This document shows positions 1 through 5,726 of a stretch of 11,628 bases of DNA, in pieces (position 1 is the first letter of the stretch; each line of letters opens with the position of its first letter). Where the stretch lies: positions 1-11,628 of the forward strand of contig JACQRQ010000256.1 of assembly GCA_016206405.1 (NCBI GenBank). Reading direction: 5' to 3'. The position numbers were made by a program, and so were the translations under genes. The DNA comes from Elusimicrobiota bacterium. Its GTDB lineage: Bacteria; Elusimicrobiota; Elusimicrobia; O2-12-FULL-59-9. The notes below the pieces were generated by a model. The model made no database searches, was not told the origin of the DNA, and worked only from the letters and a program-made list of their open reading frames with translations.

Positions 1-132
1 AATTTGCTCAGCCTCCTTGAAATTCAGGGCTACATTCATAAGCCGGAAGGCAGCAACCGCTGGGAAATCAATTTTGACAAGATAGAGGCGGCGCTGGAAT
101 CCGATGGAAAAGATGAAATCACCCAAGCTTAA
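1..132 (+). CDS. ftsK: Probable DNA translocase FtsK, C-terminal tail (partial)
   Basis: This is the last 43 codons of a gene entering from the left edge and stopping at TAA 130-132. The peptide begins NLLSLLEIQGYIHKPEGSNR. It is colinear, without gaps, with the winged-helix gamma domain of FtsK/SpoIIIE, whose pattern is LIDLLEEEGIV-x4-GS-x3-E. The LLE, the central G and the GS pair all fall at the same spacing. In FtsK this domain reads the polar KOPS/SRS sequences that steer DNA toward the dif site at division. The following lolA-rodZ-pgsA order supports the call, because ftsK is next to lolA in Proteobacteria and near rodZ-pgsA in Firmicutes. About 20 residues follow the usual end of the domain. 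The motor domain is outside the window. The alternative is another winged-helix protein, such as the DprA C-terminus. The tail overlaps the next gene by 29 bp. Confidence 0.6.
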   Translation, partial: NLLSLLEIQGYIHKPEGSNRWEINFDKIEAALESDGKDEITQA

Positions 133-937
133 CCTGAAAGCCCGGACCGTCATCGTTTTTGCGGCCGCGGCTTGCGCCTGCCTTCGCGGCGGCCCGGCGT
201 GGCCGGCGGGAATTCCGCCTTTGTCCCCCGAACAGGCAGTGGAGCGCCTTAAAAGCGCCGATGAGGGCCTGCGCAGCCTGTCGTGCGATTTTTCCCAGAC
301 CTTGCTGCTTGGCGATGCCGGGGGAGGGGGGGAGCGCGCGGCCGCCAAAACCGGCTTTGGAACCCTGCAATTTAAAAAAGAGCAGAAAATCCGGATCGAG
401 CACATGCAGCCGCAAAGGCAGACCGTGGCTTCCAACGGCGAAGAGATCGTGGTCTACATGCATGCAGGCCGGCAAGTCATCCGGGAAAAATGGTCCAAAT
501 GGAAAACCAACGACGCCCTTTCCAAAAGCCTTTTCAGCTTCGGCAAATACGCCAAACTCCTGGAGGACTATGACATCGCGGTCGCGACCCAGGCGTGGCT
601 CGAGACTTCCACGCCGACTTTCATCGCCGCGTCCTCCTCCGCGGCCGTCGCAGCTTCCACGGCGACCCTGACGGCGGAGGCTCCTTCCGCGACCCTTATG
701 GCCTACCGGCTGGATTTGACTCCCAAGGACGCGCGCGTTCCTATCTCGATGGTCTTGGTCGTTGACGCCGACAATTTTATCCCTTTCCAAACCGAACTGA
801 TTTTGACCCACATGCGGGTGTCCTCCCGCCTCTCCGGGATACGCATCAACCCTGAGATCGACGACAGCGCGTTCGATTTTAAGGTCCCGGCAGGCGCCGT
901 GGAGATCAGAATGCCGTCTTGGCCGGAGAACCCATGA
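104..937 (+). CDS. lolA: LolA-like outer-membrane lipoprotein carrier protein
   Basis: The 277-residue exported protein probably binds lipid-modified proteins in the periplasm and carries them to the outer membrane. The N-terminus is basic, followed by a hydrophobic stretch (about 16-26) and a likely cleavage site near AWPA-G (32-36). The LolA fold is suggested by LKSADEGLRSLSCDFSQTL (49-67), the GTLQFKK strand (86-92), the IRIEH...QTVASNGEEIVVY segment (97-118) and the late VVDADNFIPFQTEL...MRVSSRL strands (219-243). The end, INPEIDDSAFDFKVPAG (248-264), is the family's characteristic 'F-x-F-x-vP-G' close. The start at 104 has a GGA at 96-98; a second ATG at 113 is also possible. An Ala/Ser/Thr-rich stretch at 164-198 makes it longer than typical LolA (about 200 residues). 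Two cysteines at 24 and 26 leave a weak possibility of a lipoprotein signal. The gene overlaps the upstream frame by 29 bp and rodZ by 4 bp. Confidence 0.75.
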   Translation: MEKMKSPKLNLKARTVIVFAAAACACLRGGPAWPAGIPPLSPEQAVERLKSADEGLRSLSCDFSQTLLLGDAGGGGERAAAKTGFGTLQFKKEQKIRIEHMQPQRQTVASNGEEIVVYMHAGRQVIREKWSKWKTNDALSKSLFSFGKYAKLLEDYDIAVATQAWLETSTPTFIAASSSAAVAASTATLTAEAPSATLMAYRLDLTPKDARVPISMVLVVDADNFIPFQTELILTHMRVSSRLSGIRINPEIDDSAFDFKVPAGAVEIRMPSWPENP

Positions 938-1644
938 ACACAAAAACCGCCGCGGGAGAGACTTTAAGACAGCTCCGAGTGCAAAAGGGCATCAGCCTTG
1001 AGGCCGTGCAGCAGCATCTGCGCATTCCCAGAAAATTTCTCGACGCCATCGAGCGCAACGAATTCGAGGCGCTCCCGGCGCGCATCTACGTGCACGGTTT
1101 TTTGCGTTCCTACTGCGACTTTTTGGGCGCGGATTTCAGCCCGATTTGGGCGGAGGCCGAAGCGCTGACGGGCCGCGCCGCGCGGCCGGAAAACTCCCCG
1201 GCCCCGCTCGCGGAGGAGACCGCCGCCAAGCCTCGGCCGGACCCGCAGCCCGCGGCCGCGCAGGCGAAGCTCGTCGCGGCGGTGGCCGCCGCGGCGGCCG
1301 TCGCGGTATTAGCGCTGTTTTACGCCGCCTCGCGCAACGACGTGGTCCTGATGCCGGCGCAGCGCCCGACGGTGACCATCCCTCCCGTTCAACAGAGCCG
1401 GCCCAAAATATCCCTGCAGGCATTAAAAGACGTGTGGGTGCAAATTTACGCCGATGACCGGCTCAAATTTGAGGGCGTCCTGCCGGCCGGGATGCAAACC
1501 TCTTGGACCGCCGACGGCTCGATCAAGATCAAGACCCCTTCTCCCGAATCCCTCAAATTGCTCATCAACGAAACCGCGGCGGATTTAAAATCTTTTCCGC
1601 ACGACCCGTCCGGCGTCTATCTGCTGGCTCTGCAGGACACCTGA
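934..1644 (+). CDS. rodZ: RodZ-like cell-shape protein (HTH_25, TM, DUF4115)
   Basis: This bitopic inner-membrane protein of 236 residues has the standard RodZ layout. A cytoplasmic Cro/C1-type helix-turn-helix occupies about 8-75, with LRQLRVQKGISLEAVQQHLR and the family's IERNEFEALPARIYVHGFLRSY-like signature at 39-60. A Pro/Ala-rich linker (80-110) follows. One membrane helix at about 112-132 carries an Ala-rich tract. The periplasmic DUF4115 domain covers about 160-234 (DVWVQIYADDRLKFEGVL). In known systems RodZ links MreB filaments to the elongasome. I chose ATG 934 because GGAG at 925-928 lies 5 bases upstream and its ATGA overlaps the lolA stop. A TTG at 919 in the same frame would add five residues but lacks a comparable site. 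The neighbour order rodZ-pgsA is widely conserved. Confidence 0.88.
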   Translation: MNTKTAAGETLRQLRVQKGISLEAVQQHLRIPRKFLDAIERNEFEALPARIYVHGFLRSYCDFLGADFSPIWAEAEALTGRAARPENSPAPLAEETAAKPRPDPQPAAAQAKLVAAVAAAAAVAVLALFYAASRNDVVLMPAQRPTVTIPPVQQSRPKISLQALKDVWVQIYADDRLKFEGVLPAGMQTSWTADGSIKIKTPSPESLKLLINETAADLKSFPHDPSGVYLLALQDT

Positions 1645-1656
1645 GCCCCTCGGCCC

Positions 1657-2265
1657 ATGCCGACCCTGGCCAATCAAATAACCCTTCTGCGGATGGCCCT
1701 GGTGCTGCTCATCGTTTTTTTTCTCATTCAAAAAACGTTCTGGTTTCAGGCCGCGTCCTTTGCGGTTTTCTTGCTGGCCACGGCCACCGACTGGATCGAC
1801 GGCTGGCTGGCCCGCCACATGAAAGACACGACCTCTTTCGGCGCGCTGGCCGACCCCCTGGCCGACAAGCTCCTGATCGCCGGGGCCCTCACTGGGTTTC
1901 TGGCCATCTACGAGCTCCAGATTCCGGCCTGGTGCGTTTTTCTGATCTTGGCGCGAGAATTCATCATCACCGGCTTCCGCTCCCTGGCCGCGCTCAAGGG
2001 CCGCACGATGAAGGCCGAACGGTGGGGGAAGGGGAAAATGCTGGTGCAAAGCGTCTGCGTTTCCTTGATTTTCGTCGTTTTGCTGGGCAGGGGCCATCTG
2101 CGCGCCCATCCCGAATCCGTCGCCTCCTGGCCCGCGGCGTTTGTCTTTTCCCAGGCGCCCTATTATTTGAGCCTCCTTATCCTCGTGGTGACTTGGGCCA
2201 GCGGAATATGGTATCTTTACGAATACCGGAAGGTGCTGTTTGAGTCGTGGGGGCGGTCCCATTAG
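1657..2265 (+). CDS. pgsA: CDP-diacylglycerol-glycerol-3-phosphate 3-phosphatidyltransferase
   Basis: PgsA transfers a phosphatidyl group from CDP-diacylglycerol to sn-glycerol 3-phosphate, giving phosphatidylglycerol phosphate, the committed step to phosphatidylglycerol and cardiolipin. The 202-residue polytopic protein carries a complete CDP-alcohol phosphatidyltransferase motif: D45-x2-DG-x2-AR-x8-G-x3-D-x3-D70. The metal-binding aspartates are D45, D48, D66 and D70. The N-terminal LANQITLLRM (4-13) is the usual PgsA opening (NxxTxxR type). About five to six hydrophobic segments are seen. The later AREFIITGFRSLAALKG...GKGKM part (99-128) matches the glycerol-phosphate-specific branch rather than phosphatidylserine synthase. 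It starts 12 bp after rodZ with a poor ribosome site, suggesting translational coupling, and it overlaps pgpA by 26 bp. Confidence 0.93.
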   Translation: MPTLANQITLLRMALVLLIVFFLIQKTFWFQAASFAVFLLATATDWIDGWLARHMKDTTSFGALADPLADKLLIAGALTGFLAIYELQIPAWCVFLILAREFIITGFRSLAALKGRTMKAERWGKGKMLVQSVCVSLIFVVLLGRGHLRAHPESVASWPAAFVFSQAPYYLSLLILVVTWASGIWYLYEYRKVLFESWGRSH

Positions 2266-2776
2266 CCTTCCCTCGGCGGACGGGCCGGGCGGAAAAATCA
2301 CGGTCTGGGTCGCGAAATTCTTCGCGACCGGGGCATTCTTGGGCTATGTTCCGTCCCTTCTGAGCCCTTCCAAAAAATATACCGGCGCGGGCTTTATCGG
2401 CACCGCCATCGGTTGGGCGCTTCTTCCCGTGTTGCCCGCATCGGGCCTGTCGCAGGCCGGGGCGATCACTGTCGCCTGCCTGGCGGCCGCGGGAGCCGCG
2501 CACGCGGCGCAAAAGGATTTCGGCACGGGCGATGATCCGCGCATCATCATCGACGAGACCGTGGGTTATTTCGTCAGCGTCGCTTTTTTGCCGAGAACCC
2601 TGTCCGTGACCCTGACGGCTTTCGTCTTGTTCAGGGCGCTCGACACCTTCAAATTGCCGCCCATTAAGGCGATGGAAAAGCTGCCGGGCGGGCTGGGGAT
2701 CGTTGGCGACGACCTTGCGGCCGGCGCGGCGGTCAATTTGATCCTGCGATTGGGCAGGGGCGTTTTCGGCCTTTGA
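2240..2776 (+). CDS. pgpA: Phosphatidylglycerophosphatase A
   Basis: PgpA removes the terminal phosphate from phosphatidylglycerol phosphate, the step directly after PgsA. The 178-residue protein has the family's signature stretches. DDPRIIIDETVGY (98-110) contains the D/E residues expected at the active site. FRALDTFKLPPIK (131-143) matches the FR-x-LD-x-xKP-x-P pattern. GGLGIVGDDLAAG (150-162) contains the paired aspartates of the GG-x-GI-x-DD-x-xAG motif. The start is a TTG at 2240, the furthest upstream reasonable codon. Shorter starts would remove the first conserved membrane segment. The N-terminal P-x-aPGT-like motif of other PgpA proteins is replaced by a divergent SPSKKYTGAG (42-51). 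The 26-bp overlap with pgsA puts two successive enzymes of one pathway under coupled translation. Confidence 0.9.
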   Translation: MSRGGGPISLPSADGPGGKITVWVAKFFATGAFLGYVPSLLSPSKKYTGAGFIGTAIGWALLPVLPASGLSQAGAITVACLAAAGAAHAAQKDFGTGDDPRIIIDETVGYFVSVAFLPRTLSVTLTAFVLFRALDTFKLPPIKAMEKLPGGLGIVGDDLAAGAAVNLILRLGRGVFGL

Positions 2777-2790
2777 TAATTTGATTTCCG

Positions 2791-3717
2791 ATGAGACTCA
2801 ATAAATTGATCGCCGTTCCGGCGCCGGCCGTGTTGACCGTCTTGGCTTTACTCATCGCGCCTCCCACGGCCGCCCAACCCTTGGAGGAATCCACCGAAAC
2901 CATCAAGGCCGAAACCCCCGCGTCCGCGCCCGTGTCCGCGGCGTGGAGGCCTCTGCTGCTTTCGGGGGCCATGCTCACGCCGACGGCCTACCGCGCCAAC
3001 GGCGCCCAGGGCCTGGGCCTCAACCTGGACTTCACCGCCTCCTATTACATCGGCCGCCTCTACGGTCAAAACCACCTCGAGTGGTCCACCCGCAAAACCA
3101 ATTTTATCGACCGCGTGGGAGTGTGGTTCTTAAACATCGACGGGAAGATGCAGATTCAAGAGGAAGGCCGCATCAAGCCCGCGACGGCGGTGGGCGCGAT
3201 GGCCATCTTTAATTTCAGAGACGTGCCCCAACCGGCGCTGCAGGGGCCTTTCAACCTCACCGTCAACACCAGCAATCCCAACCAAAAAGCCATGACCGGC
3301 GCGTATCTGGTATTCACCAAAAAGTTCCATCCGAAAGCCTACGTCAGCCTGGGATATTTGGGAGGCAACGCCGTCAACCAGATTTCTTTCCTGTCTGAAT
3401 TTTTGACTCCCGAGGCGCTGGCTTTTTCCGGCCACACCGGACAGACGGTCACCGGCCACAGCATGCTTTTTGGAAGCGCGGTATATCATGTCAAGCCCAA
3501 ATATCCCATATCCGTGGAATTTCTCAAGCCTCAGGCCGTCCCATCCTCCCCGATGCTTTTTAATTTTCACATCGGCAGCTACCTGCGCCTCAACTTCGAT
3601 ATCGCCTACTTGAAGTTTCAAGGGGGCTACGACCTATTGGGCTTTTTCAATTTCCGCTACTCCTTCTTCCCGCGATTTCAAAGCCAAGAAGCAAAACCCG
3701 CCGGAATCATCAAATAG
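2791..3717 (+). CDS. Exported protein of unknown function, probable outer-membrane beta-barrel
   Basis: I do not recognise a family. The 308-residue protein has a clear signal peptide: basic MRLNK, a hydrophobic core at 7-24, and likely cleavage after TAA (26-28). An acidic, Pro/Ala-rich linker (29-50) follows. From residue 55 it has many short alternating polar/hydrophobic strands rich in aromatic residues, such as GLGLNLDFTASYYIGRLYG, AYVSLGYLGG, FHIGSYLRLNFDIAYLKF and GFFNFRYSFFPRF. This pattern is typical of outer-membrane barrels. The strand block ends in an aromatic-rich segment with F at 296, but a 12-residue tail follows, so the usual terminal-Phe signal is absent. It begins 14 bp after pgpA and has no good ribosome site, so it is probably the last gene of the operon. 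A role in envelope lipid or protein handling is only suggested by context. Confidence 0.65.
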   Translation: MRLNKLIAVPAPAVLTVLALLIAPPTAAQPLEESTETIKAETPASAPVSAAWRPLLLSGAMLTPTAYRANGAQGLGLNLDFTASYYIGRLYGQNHLEWSTRKTNFIDRVGVWFLNIDGKMQIQEEGRIKPATAVGAMAIFNFRDVPQPALQGPFNLTVNTSNPNQKAMTGAYLVFTKKFHPKAYVSLGYLGGNAVNQISFLSEFLTPEALAFSGHTGQTVTGHSMLFGSAVYHVKPKYPISVEFLKPQAVPSSPMLFNFHIGSYLRLNFDIAYLKFQGGYDLLGFFNFRYSFFPRFQSQEAKPAGIIK

Positions 3718-3778
3718 GCCTCTCGCAACCTAGGTCTTTAGTCCTATCCGCCCTGGAACCTAGGGCCCAAAAGAAGCT

Positions 3779-3809
3779 GGGCCCAAAGACCGACCGCCTT
3801 TGGGCCTTT
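3779..3809 (+). terminator. Terminator-like hairpin after the envelope operon
   Basis: GGCCCAAAG (3780-3788) pairs perfectly with CTTTGGGCC (3798-3806) around a 9-nt loop, with one extra G-U pair outside. Only three T residues follow (3807-3809), so this is a weak intrinsic terminator at best. Its place, about 60 bp after the last operon gene and just before the next promoter, fits termination. It is part of a larger nest of inverted repeats that begins near 3727. Confidence 0.4.
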
Positions 3810-3817
3810 GGACCCTG

Positions 3818-3845
3818 TTGGCCCCGCTCGCGTTTGCAATACAAT
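3818..3845 (+). promoter_or_regulatory. Sigma-70-like promoter for the hendecad-repeat gene
   Basis: TTGGCC at 3818-3823 and TACAAT at 3840-3845 are separated by 16 bp and resemble -35 and -10 hexamers. Transcription would start near 3852, giving an untranslated leader of about 80 nt. That leader contains GTTG-AA-CAAC (3854-3863). It also has a hairpin, TCCGG/CCGGA (3889-3893 with 3899-3903), extended by GGC/GCC, which lies just before the ribosome site. The promoter is inferred from sequence only. Confidence 0.5.
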
Positions 3846-3916
3846 GATCCTCAGTTGAACAACTTTGATTCGCCCAGCGCAGCGGGCATCCGGCATCCCC
3901 GGAGAAGCCAGCAACC

Positions 3917-3922
3917 AGGAGG
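3917..3922 (+). promoter_or_regulatory. Strong Shine-Dalgarno AGGAGG
   Basis: AGGAGG lies 11 bases before ATG 3934. It fixes that start in preference to an in-frame TTG at 3865, which would place 23 non-hydrophobic residues ahead of the signal peptide. It is the best ribosome site in the window; the operon genes on either side have weak ones. Confidence 0.75.
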
Positions 3923-3933
3923 AACGAACCAAA

Positions 3934-5658
3934 ATGAAGTCCCTTAAAAAATTACTGGCCGCAAGCTTGTCCTTGGGACTTCTCCTCACGACCCCCGGCA
4001 TCATGCCTTACCAGGCGTTTGCGGGCGGTATTATGGGGAGATCCAAGGCCAAAACAGCCCGTTCCGGCACTATAAAAGGTTTAAAGGTCAACCTCGGATT
4101 TCAGCAGAAATCCGGCGCGACCGGCGACCATGCCGGCAAACTGGATATGTCCGCCCCGCGCCAAATCGGTTTCCGGGCGATCGGCGAAGAGCAGTCCTCC
4201 GCGCCGGTTTCAAAGGACCAGAGCCCGCAAAGCTCCAAGTCCAAGAAAGCCCCCATCGGTTTCAGGCCCCAGGCCGCCGAGGAAGGCTCCACGCCGGAGT
4301 CCTCCAAGGAAGCCGGAATGACGGAGACCAAAAGATCCGTCGTTTCGCGCCTCAAGGAGCTTTTGCCGGGATTTAAGGACGAAAACTCCGAAATCGTCGC
4401 CATGGCCGTGGGCCAAGTGTACGGCGATTCGGCCGCCTCCGCGAGTCCGGTCTCCGCGGTCGCCGGGGGGGCATGGAAGGCCTCCAACAGCGGCCAAGAC
4501 ACCCCCGCGACTCCCGGCCAGGAAAGCGTGAAGGGTACCATCTCGGTGCCCAAACCCAGCGCCTATAAGAAGGTTAATTGGTCTCTGGCCTTCGACTGGA
4601 CCGTCGTCACCGCGGCCTCGGTCGCGTCTTACTATTTGGCTAAGTTCACCGCCGTAGGCGCCGGCGCCGTGGCGTATGCGGCCGCAGCCACTCTGGCGGC
4701 CAAGCGCTATTACGCGGACTTCCACGACTTTCAATACGAGAGGTCGCCCAAAGTGGGAGACCCGTCTTCGCAGGACAAATCCGCCGCCGTCACGCTCGCC
4801 ACCATGGGCGTAGCCCGGGCGGTTCTCGCGCCTCTGGCCTTCGCCCTGGAAGGGATCCTCTACGTCGCGACCCCCGTGGTCTACAACACTTACCAGGTCA
4901 TGGCCGACGCCCTCGATTGGGCCGTCAAACAAGTGGAACGCTTCGCCGCATGGGTGGCGGAAGTGTTCGAGGCCTTTGGGGAATGGATCGTTAAAACCCT
5001 CGACGCGGCCATCGAGCTGGCACGGCAGCAGCTTCAGGCCCTAAAAGAGCTGGCCATCGAAATCGGCCGCTTCATTAAAAACTTGGCGATCGATCTCGCC
5101 AAGGCCATTCAGGACATCGCCCAAGCCGCTTGGGACTTCGCCGTCGAAGTCGCGAACTTCGTCGCCGACATGGTAGCCGACGTCGCCAAATTCATCCGCG
5201 ACATGGCCGTCAAGTTCTATGAGCAGGTGCTTGTCCCTCTGGCGCGCTCCATCGGCCGCATCGCCAACGGAACCGCCGCGGGCCTGGCCACCATCATCCC
5301 GGCCGCGGCTGCCGCGACGTACTTCGTGTTCAGGACCGCCTGGTACCGGCATCTTCTGCCCATCCATAAATTCATGGAAAGGCACTCGGTGATCGGTCCC
5401 TTGGGGCTGTTGGCGGCCATCATCGCGCCGCTGTTCACCCCCGTGGGCCGCATCGCCTGGATCGTCGGACTCGGCGTCGCGCTGGCCGTCCCCACCGCCG
5501 TAGGCGTCTACATCGGAACGGTGCAGGGCGTCGCCGCCGCCATAAAGACCGGCTATGAGAAAGGCTTCACCGCCGGCGTTTCCGAGGCCGTGAGCTCCGT
5601 CTGGAACAACGCGAAGGAGAAATTCCAGAAGATTTACGAGAGCTACAAGAATGCGTAA
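3934..5658 (+). CDS. Exported membrane-associated protein with ten hendecad repeats, unknown function
   Basis: I recognise no family for this 574-residue protein. A signal peptide (1-30) ends in AFA-GG. A long low-complexity, probably disordered region (31-210) carries LGF (54-56) and two IGFR motifs (78, 108). Next come hydrophobic segments at about 216-255 and 290-317. Residues 329-438 are ten gap-free 11-residue amphipathic repeats. Further hydrophobic stretches lie at about 447-468 and 486-540, and a charged helical tail ends the chain. Hendecads form long amphipathic or right-handed coiled helices, as in some LEA proteins, apolipoproteins and PspA-like membrane binders. A membrane-surface or scaffold role is therefore plausible but unproven. 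The gene stands alone with its own promoter, strong ribosome site and perfect terminator. Codons are mostly C- or G-ending. Together these suggest strong, independent expression. Confidence 0.7.
   Translation: MKSLKKLLAASLSLGLLLTTPGIMPYQAFAGGIMGRSKAKTARSGTIKGLKVNLGFQQKSGATGDHAGKLDMSAPRQIGFRAIGEEQSSAPVSKDQSPQSSKSKKAPIGFRPQAAEEGSTPESSKEAGMTETKRSVVSRLKELLPGFKDENSEIVAMAVGQVYGDSAASASPVSAVAGGAWKASNSGQDTPATPGQESVKGTISVPKPSAYKKVNWSLAFDWTVVTAASVASYYLAKFTAVGAGAVAYAAAATLAAKRYYADFHDFQYERSPKVGDPSSQDKSAAVTLATMGVARAVLAPLAFALEGILYVATPVVYNTYQVMADALDWAVKQVERFAAWVAEVFEAFGEWIVKTLDAAIELARQQLQALKELAIEIGRFIKNLAIDLAKAIQDIAQAAWDFAVEVANFVADMVADVAKFIRDMAVKFYEQVLVPLARSIGRIANGTAAGLATIIPAAAAATYFVFRTAWYRHLLPIHKFMERHSVIGPLGLLAAIIAPLFTPVGRIAWIVGLGVALAVPTAVGVYIGTVQGVAAAIKTGYEKGFTAGVSEAVSSVWNNAKEKFQKIYESYKNA
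4918..5247 (+). repeat. Ten tandem 33-bp units encoding hendecad repeats
   Basis: Starting at W329 the protein reads as consecutive 11-residue units with no gap. The first residues of the units are W, W, W, L, L, L, I, V, V, F. The second position is usually Ala (AVIAAAAAAY). The eleventh is usually charged or polar (A, E, E, E, N, D, E, D, K, R). Examples of units are LAIEIGRFIKN, LAIDLAKAIQD, VANFVADMVAD and VAKFIRDMAVK. The units are no longer similar enough in DNA to be recent duplications, so the periodicity is kept at protein level. Confidence 0.75.
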
Positions 5659-5688
5659 TTGGTTCCTCCGTAGTTAGTTCACTGGCTG

Positions 5689-5726
5689 AGGCGCCCCCCT
5701 GACTCGACAGGGGGGCGCCTTCTTTT
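5689..5726 (+). terminator. Strong intrinsic terminator
   Basis: GGCGCCCCCCTG (5690-5701) pairs perfectly with CAGGGGGGCGCC (5708-5719) around the loop ACTCGA. An outer A-T pair makes a 13-bp stem. TTCTTTT follows from 5720. It ends the + strand gene about 30 bp after its stop. The T-tract runs into the stop codon of the convergent - strand gene. On the - strand the hairpin is not followed by a T-run, so it should work mainly for + transcripts. Confidence 0.93.

Noticed and set aside
119..943. Open - strand frame opposite the lolA-like gene
   Set aside because: The + frame has a signal peptide, LolA strands and operon overlaps. The antisense product shows only His/Gly/Arg-rich sequence.
3865..3933. 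Upstream TTG start extending the hendecad protein by 23 residues
   Set aside because: It would bury the signal peptide inside the chain, and the AGGAGG lies before ATG 3934 instead.
3852..3933. Known riboswitch in the leader of the hendecad gene
   Set aside because: I compared it from memory with c-di-GMP, SAM, fluoride and cobalamin consensus cores and saw no match.
4918..5247. 33-bp tandem units as a CRISPR-like or minisatellite array
   Set aside because: The units are conserved as amphipathic peptides, not as DNA. There are no constant repeats and spacers.
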